Source: Cloacibacterium caeni | GTDB lineage: Bacteria > Bacteroidota > Bacteroidia > Flavobacteriales > Weeksellaceae | DNA length: 64,000 bases | Direction: 5' to 3' | Assembly: GCF_907163125.1 (NCBI RefSeq) | Contig: NZ_OU015319.1 | Span: 806,001 to 870,000 of the forward strand | Shown here: in pieces, positions 52,072 to 60,439 of the stretch | How positions within the stretch are numbered: the stretch's first letter is position 1 | Layout of the letters: each line of letters begins with the position of its first letter | Translations under genes and position numbers: made by a program | Notes under the pieces: model-generated | What the model was told of the DNA's origin: nothing | The model's database searches: none | The model's input: only the letters and a program-made list of their open reading frames with translations

Positions 52072-53346
52072 TTATAAAGGTTTAAATTCTAAACCTTGTT
52101 CAGCAAGAAGTTTTTCTGCTTGTTCTCTATAAACACCATTCACTAATTTATCGTGAATCGCTTCAAAAGCAGCAAGAGTTTCATTGATTTCAGCATCTGT
52201 GTGAGAAGCTGTAGGAATTAATCTTAGAAGAATGCTTCCTTTTGGAATTACTGGATATACCACTACAGAAGTGAAAATTCCGAAATTTTCTCTTAAATCT
52301 TTAACTAGAAGAGTAGCTTCTACTGGTGTCCCTTGCATGAAAACAGGAGTAACACAAGTGTTAGAATTTCCAAGGTTGAAACCTCTGTCTAATAATCCTT
52401 TTTGGAGTTTTTCTACATTTTCCCAAAGTTTAGCTTTGATTTCTGGTCTTGTTCTTAAAAGTTCTAATCTTTTTAAACCTCCAATTACCATTGGCATTGT
52501 CAATGATTTTGCGAAAATTTGTGAACGAAGATTGAACTTTAAGTATCTGATGATTTCTTTGTTTCCAGCGATAAATGCACCGAAACCAGCCATAGATTTA
52601 GCAAAAGTAGAGAAGTACACATCAATTTGGTCTTGGCAACCTTGCTCTTCTCCAGCTCCAGCTCCAGTTTTTCCTAAAGTACCGAAACCATGAGCATCAT
52701 CTACTAATAAACGGAAACTGTATTGTTTTTTGAATTCTGCAATTTCTTTAAGTTTTCCTTGTTGGCCAGTCATCCCGAAAACTCCTTCAGTGATTACTAA
52801 AATACCTCCGCCGTTTTCTTCTGCAACTTTAGTCGCTCTTTTGATATTTTTCTCGAAGCTATCCATGTCATTATGACGAAACATGAAGCTTTTTCCCATG
52901 TGAAGACGAACTCCATCTACAATACAAGCGTGAGAATTAGAATCATAAACAATTACATCATGTCTAGAAACCAATGCATCAATTGTAGATAGCATTCCTT
53001 GGTAACCAAAATTCAATAAATAAGCAGATTCTTTTCCTACGAAATCAGCTAATTCTCTTTCTAATTGTAAGTGTTGTTCTGTTTCACCAGACATTGCTCT
53101 AGCTCCCATCGGATAGAACATTCCGTATTCTGCAGCTGCTTTAGCGTCAGCTTCTAGAACTTCTGGGTGATTACAGAGTCCTAAATAATCATTTGCACTC
53201 CAAAAAATTACTTCTTTTCCTTGGAACTTCATTCTAGGGCCAATTGGGCCTTCTAATCTTGGAAAAATGAAATAACCTTCACCATAATCTGCAAATTGAC
53301 CTAGAGGACCAGGATTTTCTTTAATTCTTTCAAAAATATCTTTCAT
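52072..53346 (-). CDS. alpha-oxoamine synthase family PLP enzyme; probable cysteate (or serine) acyltransferase
   Basis: 424 residues of the serine palmitoyltransferase/KBL/BioF family: FWSANDYLGLCNHPEVLEA, AYLLNFGYQGMLSTIDAL, SNSHACIVDGVRL, LLVDDAHGFGTLG and the PLP lysine in YFSTFAKSMAGFGAF. These enzymes condense an amino acid with an acyl thioester with loss of CO2. The preceding gene encodes a cysteine-synthase-like protein. This arrangement is that of the sulfonolipid pathway in Flavobacteriia, in which a cysteate acyltransferase makes the capnine backbone. Serine palmitoyltransferase for sphingolipids is the alternative, and the sequence alone does not decide between them. Confidence 0.85.
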   Translation of the reverse strand: MKDIFERIKENPGPLGQFADYGEGYFIFPRLEGPIGPRMKFQGKEVIFWSANDYLGLCNHPEVLEADAKAAAEYGMFYPMGARAMSGETEQHLQLERELADFVGKESAYLLNFGYQGMLSTIDALVSRHDVIVYDSNSHACIVDGVRLHMGKSFMFRHNDMDSFEKNIKRATKVAEENGGGILVITEGVFGMTGQQGKLKEIAEFKKQYSFRLLVDDAHGFGTLGKTGAGAGEEQGCQDQIDVYFSTFAKSMAGFGAFIAGNKEIIRYLKFNLRSQIFAKSLTMPMVIGGLKRLELLRTRPEIKAKLWENVEKLQKGLLDRGFNLGNSNTCVTPVFMQGTPVEATLLVKDLRENFGIFTSVVVYPVIPKGSILLRLIPTASHTDAEINETLAAFEAIHDKLVNGVYREQAEKLLAEQGLEFKPL

Positions 53347-53380
53347 TTCGATGATATTGTAGATTTGTATTTTAAATTTT

Positions 53381-53411
53381 AAAAAAATCAGATGCCAAGA
53401 AGGACATCTGA
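53381..53411 (-). terminator. terminator-like hairpin between the two PLP-enzyme genes
   Basis: On the minus strand TCAGATG / CATCTGA with a 10-nt loop, followed by seven T. It may reduce, rather than stop, read-through into the acyltransferase gene, for which I find no clear promoter. Confidence 0.65.
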
Positions 53412-53420
53412 ATTCTATTT

Positions 53421-54467
53421 TTATTTAATGTATTCTGTTTTAAAAACTTCTTCGTAATTATGGACACAATTATTGATGAATCCTTGTTCTTCCATCCATT
53501 TATCACTGTATACTTTGGTAATGTATCTAGAACCGTGGTCAGGGAAAATAAGGACAACTAAATCGTTTTCTGAGAAAGGATTTGCATTTGCATATTGTCT
53601 AAGTGCTTGTAAAACAGCTCCAGTAGTATAACCGCCCATAATCGCTTCTTTAAGAGCAATTTCTCTGGTACAATAAGCGCTCATTTCATCATTTACTCTT
53701 ACAAAATGATCTATTCTGTCAAAAAGTAAAGCGGATGGAATAAGGTTTTTGCCTAATCCTTCAATTTGGTATGAATGAATTTCAGAAGGGTCTATTTCGC
53801 CTGTTTCGTGATAGGTTTTTAGGATAGAACCATCTGCATCTACGCCAATAATTTTAATATCAGGATTTTTTTCTTTTAAAAATTTAGCAGAACCAGAAAG
53901 TGTTCCACCAGTTCCTGTACAAGCAAAAAGATGAGTAATTTTTCCTTCTGTCTGTTCCCAAATTTCTGGACCAGTAGAAGAATAATGTGCGTCTATATTC
54001 AGCTCGTTAAAATATTGATTGATGTAAATAGAATTTGGCGTTTCTGCTGCAATTTTTTTCGCTACTTCATAATAAGAGCGAGGATCATCTGCAGGAACAG
54101 AAGCAGGACAAACGTATACAGTAGCGCCTAAAGCTTTAAGATAAGCAATTTTTTCTGGCTTGGTTTTATCACTTACAGAAAGAATACATTTGTATCCTTT
54201 TATAATACTTACCATAGCGATAGAAAAGCCCGTATTTCCAGATGTGGTTTCTACGATAGTAGCACCAGGAGTTAAAAGCCCTTTTCTTTCGGCAGCTTCT
54301 ATAATATGAAGCGCGATTCTATCTTTAGTAGAATGCCCCGGATTAAAAGATTCTATTTTAGCATAAACTTTTGCTTGAATATCCTTAGTTACTTCATTAA
54401 GTTTCACCATTGGAGTATTACCAATTAACCCGAGAATATTATCAAAAACGTTCGTCATTTTCTTCAT
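53421..54467 (-). CDS. cysteine synthase-like PLP enzyme; probable cysteate synthase
   Basis: 348 residues, fold type II PLP family. The PLP lysine is in SFNPGHSTKDRIALHII, the substrate loop is VETTSGNTGFSIAM, the phosphate-binding loop is ACTGTGGTLSGSAKFL, and GLGKNLIPSALLFD follows. It is longer at the C-terminus than CysK. Together with the acyltransferase gene next to it, it fits the cysteate synthase of sulfonolipid synthesis, which makes cysteate for condensation with a fatty acyl group. Ordinary cysteine synthase or a cystathionine beta-synthase-like enzyme are alternatives. Two Met codons (54467 and 54458) are possible starts. A TAnnTTTG box lies just upstream. Confidence 0.82.
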   Translation of the reverse strand: MKKMTNVFDNILGLIGNTPMVKLNEVTKDIQAKVYAKIESFNPGHSTKDRIALHIIEAAERKGLLTPGATIVETTSGNTGFSIAMVSIIKGYKCILSVSDKTKPEKIAYLKALGATVYVCPASVPADDPRSYYEVAKKIAAETPNSIYINQYFNELNIDAHYSSTGPEIWEQTEGKITHLFACTGTGGTLSGSAKFLKEKNPDIKIIGVDADGSILKTYHETGEIDPSEIHSYQIEGLGKNLIPSALLFDRIDHFVRVNDEMSAYCTREIALKEAIMGGYTTGAVLQALRQYANANPFSENDLVVLIFPDHGSRYITKVYSDKWMEEQGFINNCVHNYEEVFKTEYIK

Positions 54468-54488
54468 TTTTCTCTAAAAAACCGATTG

Positions 54489-54496
54489 CAAAAATA
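54489..54496 (-). promoter_or_regulatory. -7 box of the cysteate synthase-like gene
   Basis: TATTTTTG on the minus strand 21 nt before the ATG at 54467. Confidence 0.5.
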
Positions 54497-54729
54497 AGAA
54501 AAAAATCAAATAAATTTATCATTTTGTCCTAACATTTTGAACGGAAAGCAAATAGAAATGATTTTTTTCATGTTTTTTGTTCAATTCTTTACCAAATTTT
54601 AAGCCAAACAAATGTTTAAATTTATTTTTTCATTTTTTTTCTTAAAATATTCTTAATAAATCGATGTTTTAGAAAATATCAGAATAAAAAAACTTAATTT
54701 CGCAACATTGTAAATTTTTAAAAATTTCT

Positions 54730-57700
54730 ATGAAGAATTGGACTTTCAAAAAATGGAACACCATTTTAGGTTGGGTGGTTTTTGCAATCGCATTTTTCAC
54801 CTATTTATCTACTATTGAACCTAATTTTAGTTTTTGGGATTGCGGAGAATACATTTCATCTGCTGTAAAATTAGAAGTTACTCACGCTCCTGGTGCTGCT
54901 TTATTCCAGTTAATGGGTGCTGTTGCAGCTATTTTTGGCTTTGGAGATGGTTCTAAATATTCTGTAATTATCAATGCTATGTCTGCGCTTTTCAGTGCAT
55001 TCACCATATTATTTTTATTTTGGACAATTACGCATTTCGTAAGAAGACTTTTGAATAAAGACTTCGAAGATGTAACCGTTTCAGACGAAATTGCCATTCT
55101 ATTTGCTGGTGTCATTGGTGCTTTAGCTTTTACTTTTTCAGATACTTTTTGGTTTTCTGCAGTAGAAGGAGAGGTTTATTCTATGTCGTCTATGTTTATT
55201 GCACTTTTGGTTTGGCTCATTACGAAATGGGAAAACGAATATCATGACAGTGATAATGAACGTTGGCTCATTCTAATTTTCTTCATTACAGGACTTTCTG
55301 TAGGAGTTCACATGATGGTGATGTTAGCAGTTCCAGCCGTTTGTTTAGTTTATTATGCTAGAAATTATGAATTTACGTGGAAGAGTTTTATCATTGCTAA
55401 CTTGGTGACACTTTTCATTCTAGCAGTAGTTTTCAAAGGAATTTTCCCAATTATCATGAGTCTTTTCGGTAAATCTGAAATTTTCTTTGTTAATGGATTA
55501 GGCTTACCTTTCCATTCAGGAACAATTGCTGCATTTATCATTTTGTTTGCTTTAATGTATGTAGGAATTTCTTATGCTAGAAAATCTAAAAGCAAATTAT
55601 ATCAAACCATCGCACTATCAGTAATTTATATGATTATTGGTTTTTCTTGTTGGTTAGTCATTCCGATTAGAGCGAATGCAAATCCTCCAATGAACTTGAA
55701 TGATCCAGATAACGCCATCGGTATGCTAGATTATTACAATCGTGAACAATACGGAGATTGGCCAACTTCTTACGGACAAAACTATACTGCATATTTAGAT
55801 AATTATGGTATTGAAAAAAATGATGATGGTAGTTATAAAACGCAAAAAACAGGTGATGTTTACGAAAAAAATGAAAAAACCGGTCGTTATGATATCGTAG
55901 GCGAGCGTTTCAATTACGTTTATTCTAAAGAACATGTAAGCTTTATGCCGAGAATGTTCAATGAAGATGAAACCGTGATGAGCAATTACATTTCTATGTA
56001 TGGAGCGCCAGATTTTGAATTCAATTATGACAATCAGGATATTGCAGATAATCCTCAAGCTAAAGAAGTTTTTGACCAATTAAGACAAAAATTTGAAGAC
56101 GGAAGCATTACGCTTGATGATTACAAACAAGCCAGAGAATATGATTTAATCAAGGTTCATAGACCTACATTAGCACAAAATCTCACGTATTTTGTAGAAT
56201 TTCAAATTGGATATTATTTTGTGAGGTATCTCATGTGGAATTTCGTAGGAAGACAGAATGATTTAGAAGGTCACATGGAAAATACCAATGGAAACTGGGT
56301 TTCTGGTATTCCTGCAATTGATGAAATGCAATGGGGAAGTCAAAAAGATATGCCTGCAAAATTCAAAAATGAAAGCACAGTTTATTTCTTCTTTTTACCA
56401 TTGTTATTGGGAATTTTAGGAGCGTTTTTCCAGTTCAACAAAGATTTTGGAAGATTCTGGGCGCTACTTTCTTTATTCGTGTTAACCAGTTTTGGAATTA
56501 TTTTCTACACCGGTGTAAAACCTTTTGAACCAAGAGAAAGAGATTACGCAATGGTAGGAAGTTTCTACGCCTTTGCAATTTGGATAGGTTTCGGAGCTGC
56601 AGCAATTCTTTGGTATTTACAAGAAAAAATTAAATCAAATGCAGCCACTTGGGTTACAGGAATCGTTTTATTAGGAGTTCCATTAATGATGGGCTTCCAG
56701 AATTATAATTCTCACGATAGAAGTGAACGTTATGCAGCTTATGATTTCGCTTATTCTTCATTAAAATCCCTTCCAAAAAATGATATTTTCTTCGTTTATG
56801 GTGATAATGATACGTATCCAATTTGGGGATTACAAGAAACGGAGCAATTCAGAGATGATGTAAAAGTGGTGAATTTCACGCTTCTAGGAACACCTTGGAA
56901 TATAGACCAAGTAAAACGCAGAACATACAATTCAATGCCAGTTCCGTCAGTTCTTACCCACGAAGAATACAGAGATGGAACCAATGATCAAGTAGTTTTA
57001 CTTTCTGCAGAAGATTGGAATAATTTTATTCAAAATAATGTAGATGCAGGAGTTCCAGAGAGTTTATTTGAGCCTTACAAAAAATATATGGTTCAAGATT
57101 CTATGAACATCAAAGACGCCGTAAATTTCTTGAGAAAAAGAAGTCCAGAAAAAGATGAAATTTTAAAATTACTTTTTGGAGAAGATAAATATGAACGTTT
57201 TAATTTCTTGCCTGTTTCTAGATTTGTTTTACCTGTAAATAAAGCAAATGCCGTGAAATCTGGAATCATTTCTGCTAAAGATTTGCCGAGTACAGTAGAC
57301 CAAATTACCATAGATTACAGAAGAGGAAATATGTTTAAAGCCAATTATATTTTAATGGATATTTTGGCGAATTTCGATTGGAAACGTCCTATCAATTTCT
57401 CTGTGGGCGGAATTTATGATGACGAAAACATTTTCTATTTGAAAGAATATCTTCAATTTGATGGATTCAGTTACAGATTGGTTCCTATTAAAACAGAAGA
57501 AAGAGAAGATGGCGAAATGGGAAGAGTAGATGCTGAAGATTTATATAAAATTGTCAAAAATTACAAATGGGGCAATTTCAAAAATCTAAATGTTCACATG
57601 GACGAAACGTGTACACAGAACATCGTAAGTTACAGAAGTTCTGCAAGTAGAGCTGCAGAAGCATTGACTTTAGAAGGTAAAAAAGCAAAAGCCATCGAAG

Positions 57701-58215
57701 TTTTAGATTTAGCGAGCAGAGAAATTCCTTCTACCAAATATAATGACCCTCGTTCTTTAAGCGCAATGGTTTATGGATATATTGTTGCAGGTCAAGAACA
57801 AAAAGGTTTACAATTGGCAGAGCAATTAAAAAGAGATATTTTCGAAGAATATGACTATTATTTGTCGCTTTCTAAGTATGAACAAAAATATGTGAAAAAA
57901 CAGATGAATGCTCAACCAATCTTGTATTCATTGGTAACAGGAGCAGTTTCTGATGCGTATAAGAAAATCGGTCAAAAAGATAAAGGTTACAATTACTTGT
58001 TAAAATCCATCGAACCAATTGACAAGAGATTTAAAAACTTCATCAGTGATTTACAAATGGCAGGAAAAGAAAAAGCTTTTAAAGAAGCTGAGAAAGTACA
58101 AAAAATCACGCCGTTTTATTCTTATTTGTTCGAAGTGATGAAACCTTATGATTCTACTTATCCAAAAGAAAAAGAAGCAGAAATCACTAGACAAATGATG
58201 AAAGCTACGAACTAG
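54730..58215 (+). CDS. large DUF2723 membrane protein (GT-C glycosyltransferase-like)
   Basis: 1161 residues. The N-terminal 600 residues hold about twelve membrane helices beginning with the DUF2723 signature YLSTIEPNFSFWDCGEYISSAVKLEVTHAPGAALFQLMG; the Asp of WDCGE in the first loop is the expected catalytic or metal position of GT-C enzymes. A central soluble region (YDNQDIADNPQAKEVFDQL) is followed by more helices. The C-terminal third is soluble, with IFFVYGDNDTYPIWGLQE and a helical TPR-like tail. Eukaryotic relatives (TMEM260) are protein O-mannosyltransferases. A role in protein or envelope glycosylation is likely; acceptor and donor are unknown. Confidence 0.85.
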   Translation: MKNWTFKKWNTILGWVVFAIAFFTYLSTIEPNFSFWDCGEYISSAVKLEVTHAPGAALFQLMGAVAAIFGFGDGSKYSVIINAMSALFSAFTILFLFWTITHFVRRLLNKDFEDVTVSDEIAILFAGVIGALAFTFSDTFWFSAVEGEVYSMSSMFIALLVWLITKWENEYHDSDNERWLILIFFITGLSVGVHMMVMLAVPAVCLVYYARNYEFTWKSFIIANLVTLFILAVVFKGIFPIIMSLFGKSEIFFVNGLGLPFHSGTIAAFIILFALMYVGISYARKSKSKLYQTIALSVIYMIIGFSCWLVIPIRANANPPMNLNDPDNAIGMLDYYNREQYGDWPTSYGQNYTAYLDNYGIEKNDDGSYKTQKTGDVYEKNEKTGRYDIVGERFNYVYSKEHVSFMPRMFNEDETVMSNYISMYGAPDFEFNYDNQDIADNPQAKEVFDQLRQKFEDGSITLDDYKQAREYDLIKVHRPTLAQNLTYFVEFQIGYYFVRYLMWNFVGRQNDLEGHMENTNGNWVSGIPAIDEMQWGSQKDMPAKFKNESTVYFFFLPLLLGILGAFFQFNKDFGRFWALLSLFVLTSFGIIFYTGVKPFEPRERDYAMVGSFYAFAIWIGFGAAAILWYLQEKIKSNAATWVTGIVLLGVPLMMGFQNYNSHDRSERYAAYDFAYSSLKSLPKNDIFFVYGDNDTYPIWGLQETEQFRDDVKVVNFTLLGTPWNIDQVKRRTYNSMPVPSVLTHEEYRDGTNDQVVLLSAEDWNNFIQNNVDAGVPESLFEPYKKYMVQDSMNIKDAVNFLRKRSPEKDEILKLLFGEDKYERFNFLPVSRFVLPVNKANAVKSGIISAKDLPSTVDQITIDYRRGNMFKANYILMDILANFDWKRPINFSVGGIYDDENIFYLKEYLQFDGFSYRLVPIKTEEREDGEMGRVDAEDLYKIVKNYKWGNFKNLNVHMDETCTQNIVSYRSSASRAAEALTLEGKKAKAIEVLDLASREIPSTKYNDPRSLSAMVYGYIVAGQEQKGLQLAEQLKRDIFEEYDYYLSLSKYEQKYVKKQMNAQPILYSLVTGAVSDAYKKIGQKDKGYNYLLKSIEPIDKRFKNFISDLQMAGKEKAFKEAEKVQKITPFYSYLFEVMKPYDSTYPKEKEAEITRQMMKATN

Positions 58216-58237
58216 TTTTTCAATTAAAATTCTATAT

Positions 58238-58271
58238 AAAATCCGTTAGAAATTTTCTGACGGATTTTTTT
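58238..58271 (+). terminator. terminator of the DUF2723 gene
   Basis: AAATCCGTTAGAAA / TTTCTGACGGATTT with one G-T pair and a T tail, 24 nt past the stop. Confidence 0.8.
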
Positions 58272-58292
58272 CTGACTGAAAGTCTAAAATCT

Positions 58293-58322
58293 TTGACAGC
58301 GATTTTTTTAAAACTATATTTG
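58293..58322 (+). promoter_or_regulatory. promoter of the GT-C-like membrane protein gene
   Basis: TTG (58293-58295), 19 nt, TATATTTG (58315-58322), 19 nt before the ATG. Confidence 0.7.
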
Positions 58323-58341
58323 TAAAAATTTACACGAAAAA

Positions 58342-59832
58342 ATGTCTGAAACTATACAGAAGTACGCAAAATTTCCTCTTTTGGCAGTTGTTTTTACCGT
58401 ATTGGTAAAACTTCTTTTTTTGCTCACGCATCATATTCAGGAAGATGCTTTTATCACGTGGAGAGTTGCGCAAAACTTATTGGATTATGGTGTTATTGGT
58501 TTCAATGGAGAAACTAAAATTTCTGCTTCTACTACGCATTTGTATGTTTTTGTTTCTTATTTTTTTAATCTGATTTTTGGCAAAGAAGACTTCATTTATC
58601 CATTATTGATTTTCAATTCATTATTGTTTACGATTGGGAGCTATTTTCTTTCAAAATTAATCCTCGAAAATCCTGTACATCAAGCAATTTTTATTTTTTT
58701 ATTTGGCATTTTGCCACCATCTATTAAAATTTCAATTCTCGGAATGGAATACGGAATTCTGTTCTTTCTAGAAATGGCTTTGTTGTATTTTGGGTTCAAG
58801 CAAAATAAAATCTGGGCGCAAATTCTTTTCCCCATTCTCATTCTTTTCACCAGAATAGATACAGTGATTTTCTTAGGTGTCGTCTTTTTGGTCGATATTA
58901 TTTGGAATAAAAAAATTCGTTGGTTCTACATTTTAGGTGGAATGTTAGGAGTTGCCGTTTTGATGAGTTTCAACTGGTTTTACTTCGGTGAATTGGTGAA
59001 TAATACCATTGTTGCCAAAAGTGTGACGTATGCAAAAAACATGAGTTTGGCACTCCAGTGGAAATATTTCCTAATGAATTATGGTAATTTCTGGGGAATG
59101 CTAAAACTTCCAGGAGATTTTAATCCTTTCACGATTTTAGTTTTAGTTTTTGAGCTTTTAGCGTTTTTATACATCATTTCGAAGAAAGAAAGCAAAAACC
59201 TTTTCATCTGGATTAATTTCCTTTTTGGCTGGACAAAACAATTGATTTTTATTTCTCAAAGAAGTTATTTTGATTGGTATTATTGGGTTTCACAGATTTT
59301 GCTTTTTGCAGTGATTTTGGTATTTGTCTTAGAACAAAAAACATATAAATTGTGGTGGATTTCTTTGCTTTTGATTTTCTATATTTTACCGATGGCAGTT
59401 TTTCAAACGGTTCATTCTATCGCCACAGGGAACGGAGAGTGGAATTACAGAAGAAGCATTGGTTTGTTTCTAAAAGACTACGAGAAAGATAAAAATCAAT
59501 ACATTTTGCTAGAACCAGCAGGTTATATTCCTTATTTTTCAGGTTTAAAAGCAATAGATGAAGTTGGTTTGGTGGATAAAGAAATTCAAACCGAAATCAA
59601 AAAAGACAAAACTAATTATTGGAAAAATACCGTTGAAAAAAGGAAACCAATGTATTTATTGGCTCCCAAAAATTTATTTGAAGGAAAAGATGGAAGTTTT
59701 TATCAAGAAAATTATCGATTGTTGAAGGAGTTTAGAATTAAAAATCACTTAAATTCTGACAATAAAATTTTGGAAAAAATATACAGATTAAAACCTTCTG
59801 GAACGGATTATAATCTCTACGAAAGAAAATAA
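58342..59832 (+). CDS. polytopic membrane protein, GT-C/GT39-like
   Basis: 496 residues with about eleven membrane helices and a soluble C-terminal tail of about 120 residues (after YKLWWISLLLIFYILPMAVF). The first periplasmic loop has HIQEDAFITWRVAQNLLDYG, an acidic position comparable to the catalytic Asp of GT-C (ArnT/PMT-like) glycosyltransferases. I recognise the general type but no named family. The C-terminal tail (LEPAGYIPYFSGLKAIDEVGLVDKE) matches a pattern seen in uncharacterised bacterial membrane glycosyltransferases. It follows another GT-C-like gene but has its own promoter. Confidence 0.7.
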   Translation: MSETIQKYAKFPLLAVVFTVLVKLLFLLTHHIQEDAFITWRVAQNLLDYGVIGFNGETKISASTTHLYVFVSYFFNLIFGKEDFIYPLLIFNSLLFTIGSYFLSKLILENPVHQAIFIFLFGILPPSIKISILGMEYGILFFLEMALLYFGFKQNKIWAQILFPILILFTRIDTVIFLGVVFLVDIIWNKKIRWFYILGGMLGVAVLMSFNWFYFGELVNNTIVAKSVTYAKNMSLALQWKYFLMNYGNFWGMLKLPGDFNPFTILVLVFELLAFLYIISKKESKNLFIWINFLFGWTKQLIFISQRSYFDWYYWVSQILLFAVILVFVLEQKTYKLWWISLLLIFYILPMAVFQTVHSIATGNGEWNYRRSIGLFLKDYEKDKNQYILLEPAGYIPYFSGLKAIDEVGLVDKEIQTEIKKDKTNYWKNTVEKRKPMYLLAPKNLFEGKDGSFYQENYRLLKEFRIKNHLNSDNKILEKIYRLKPSGTDYNLYERK

Positions 59833-59841
59833 ATTTACTTA

Positions 59842-60375
59842 ATGAAATACTGTGCTTTTTTACGCGGCGTAAACGTAAACGGAACTGCAATGAAAATGGC
59901 GGAAGTCTGTGATATTTTCAAAAAAGCAGGAATGAAAGATGTTTCTAGCGTTTTGGCAACAGGAAATATTTTATTTGAATCTGATGAAGCTCCAGAAAAT
60001 TTAAAACAGAAATTAGAAAAATCACTTTCCGAGCATTTTCAATACGAAGCATTTTTGTTTTTAAAAACTGATGAAGAAGTGAAGGGGATTTTAGAAAATT
60101 CTCCTTTTGAGAAAGACGAAAATCTACATATTTACAGTTTTATTTGTAATTCGGGAGACGAAAATATTTTGATGCAAGAATTTCTAAAAACCAATCATCA
60201 AGAAGAGGAAGAAGCTCAATTAATCAAAGGTAATTTTTATTGGAAAATTCCTAAAGGAAATACGCTTGACAGTGAGTTTGGTAAGATTTTGGGAAAGAAA
60301 TCTTTTAAAAATATTCTAACCAGCCGAAACATCAACACCATTGAAAAAATTGTCAATAAATTTTTAATCCTTTAG
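59842..60375 (+). CDS. DUF1697 family protein
   Basis: 177 residues starting MKYCAFLRGVNVNGTAMKMAEVCDIFKKAGMKDVSSVLATGNILFES, the standard DUF1697 opening, and ending near FGKILGKKSFKNILTSRNINTIEKI, another conserved block. It is a soluble two-domain alpha/beta protein of unknown function, widely spread in bacteria. It lies 9 nt after the GT-C-like gene, so the two are probably co-transcribed. Confidence 0.9.
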   Translation: MKYCAFLRGVNVNGTAMKMAEVCDIFKKAGMKDVSSVLATGNILFESDEAPENLKQKLEKSLSEHFQYEAFLFLKTDEEVKGILENSPFEKDENLHIYSFICNSGDENILMQEFLKTNHQEEEEAQLIKGNFYWKIPKGNTLDSEFGKILGKKSFKNILTSRNINTIEKIVNKFLIL

Positions 60376-60439
60376 GAAAGAGGCAAAGAAAATTTATCCA
60401 TAAATTTAAGTAATTTTAGACCGCTAAAATCATTATAAA

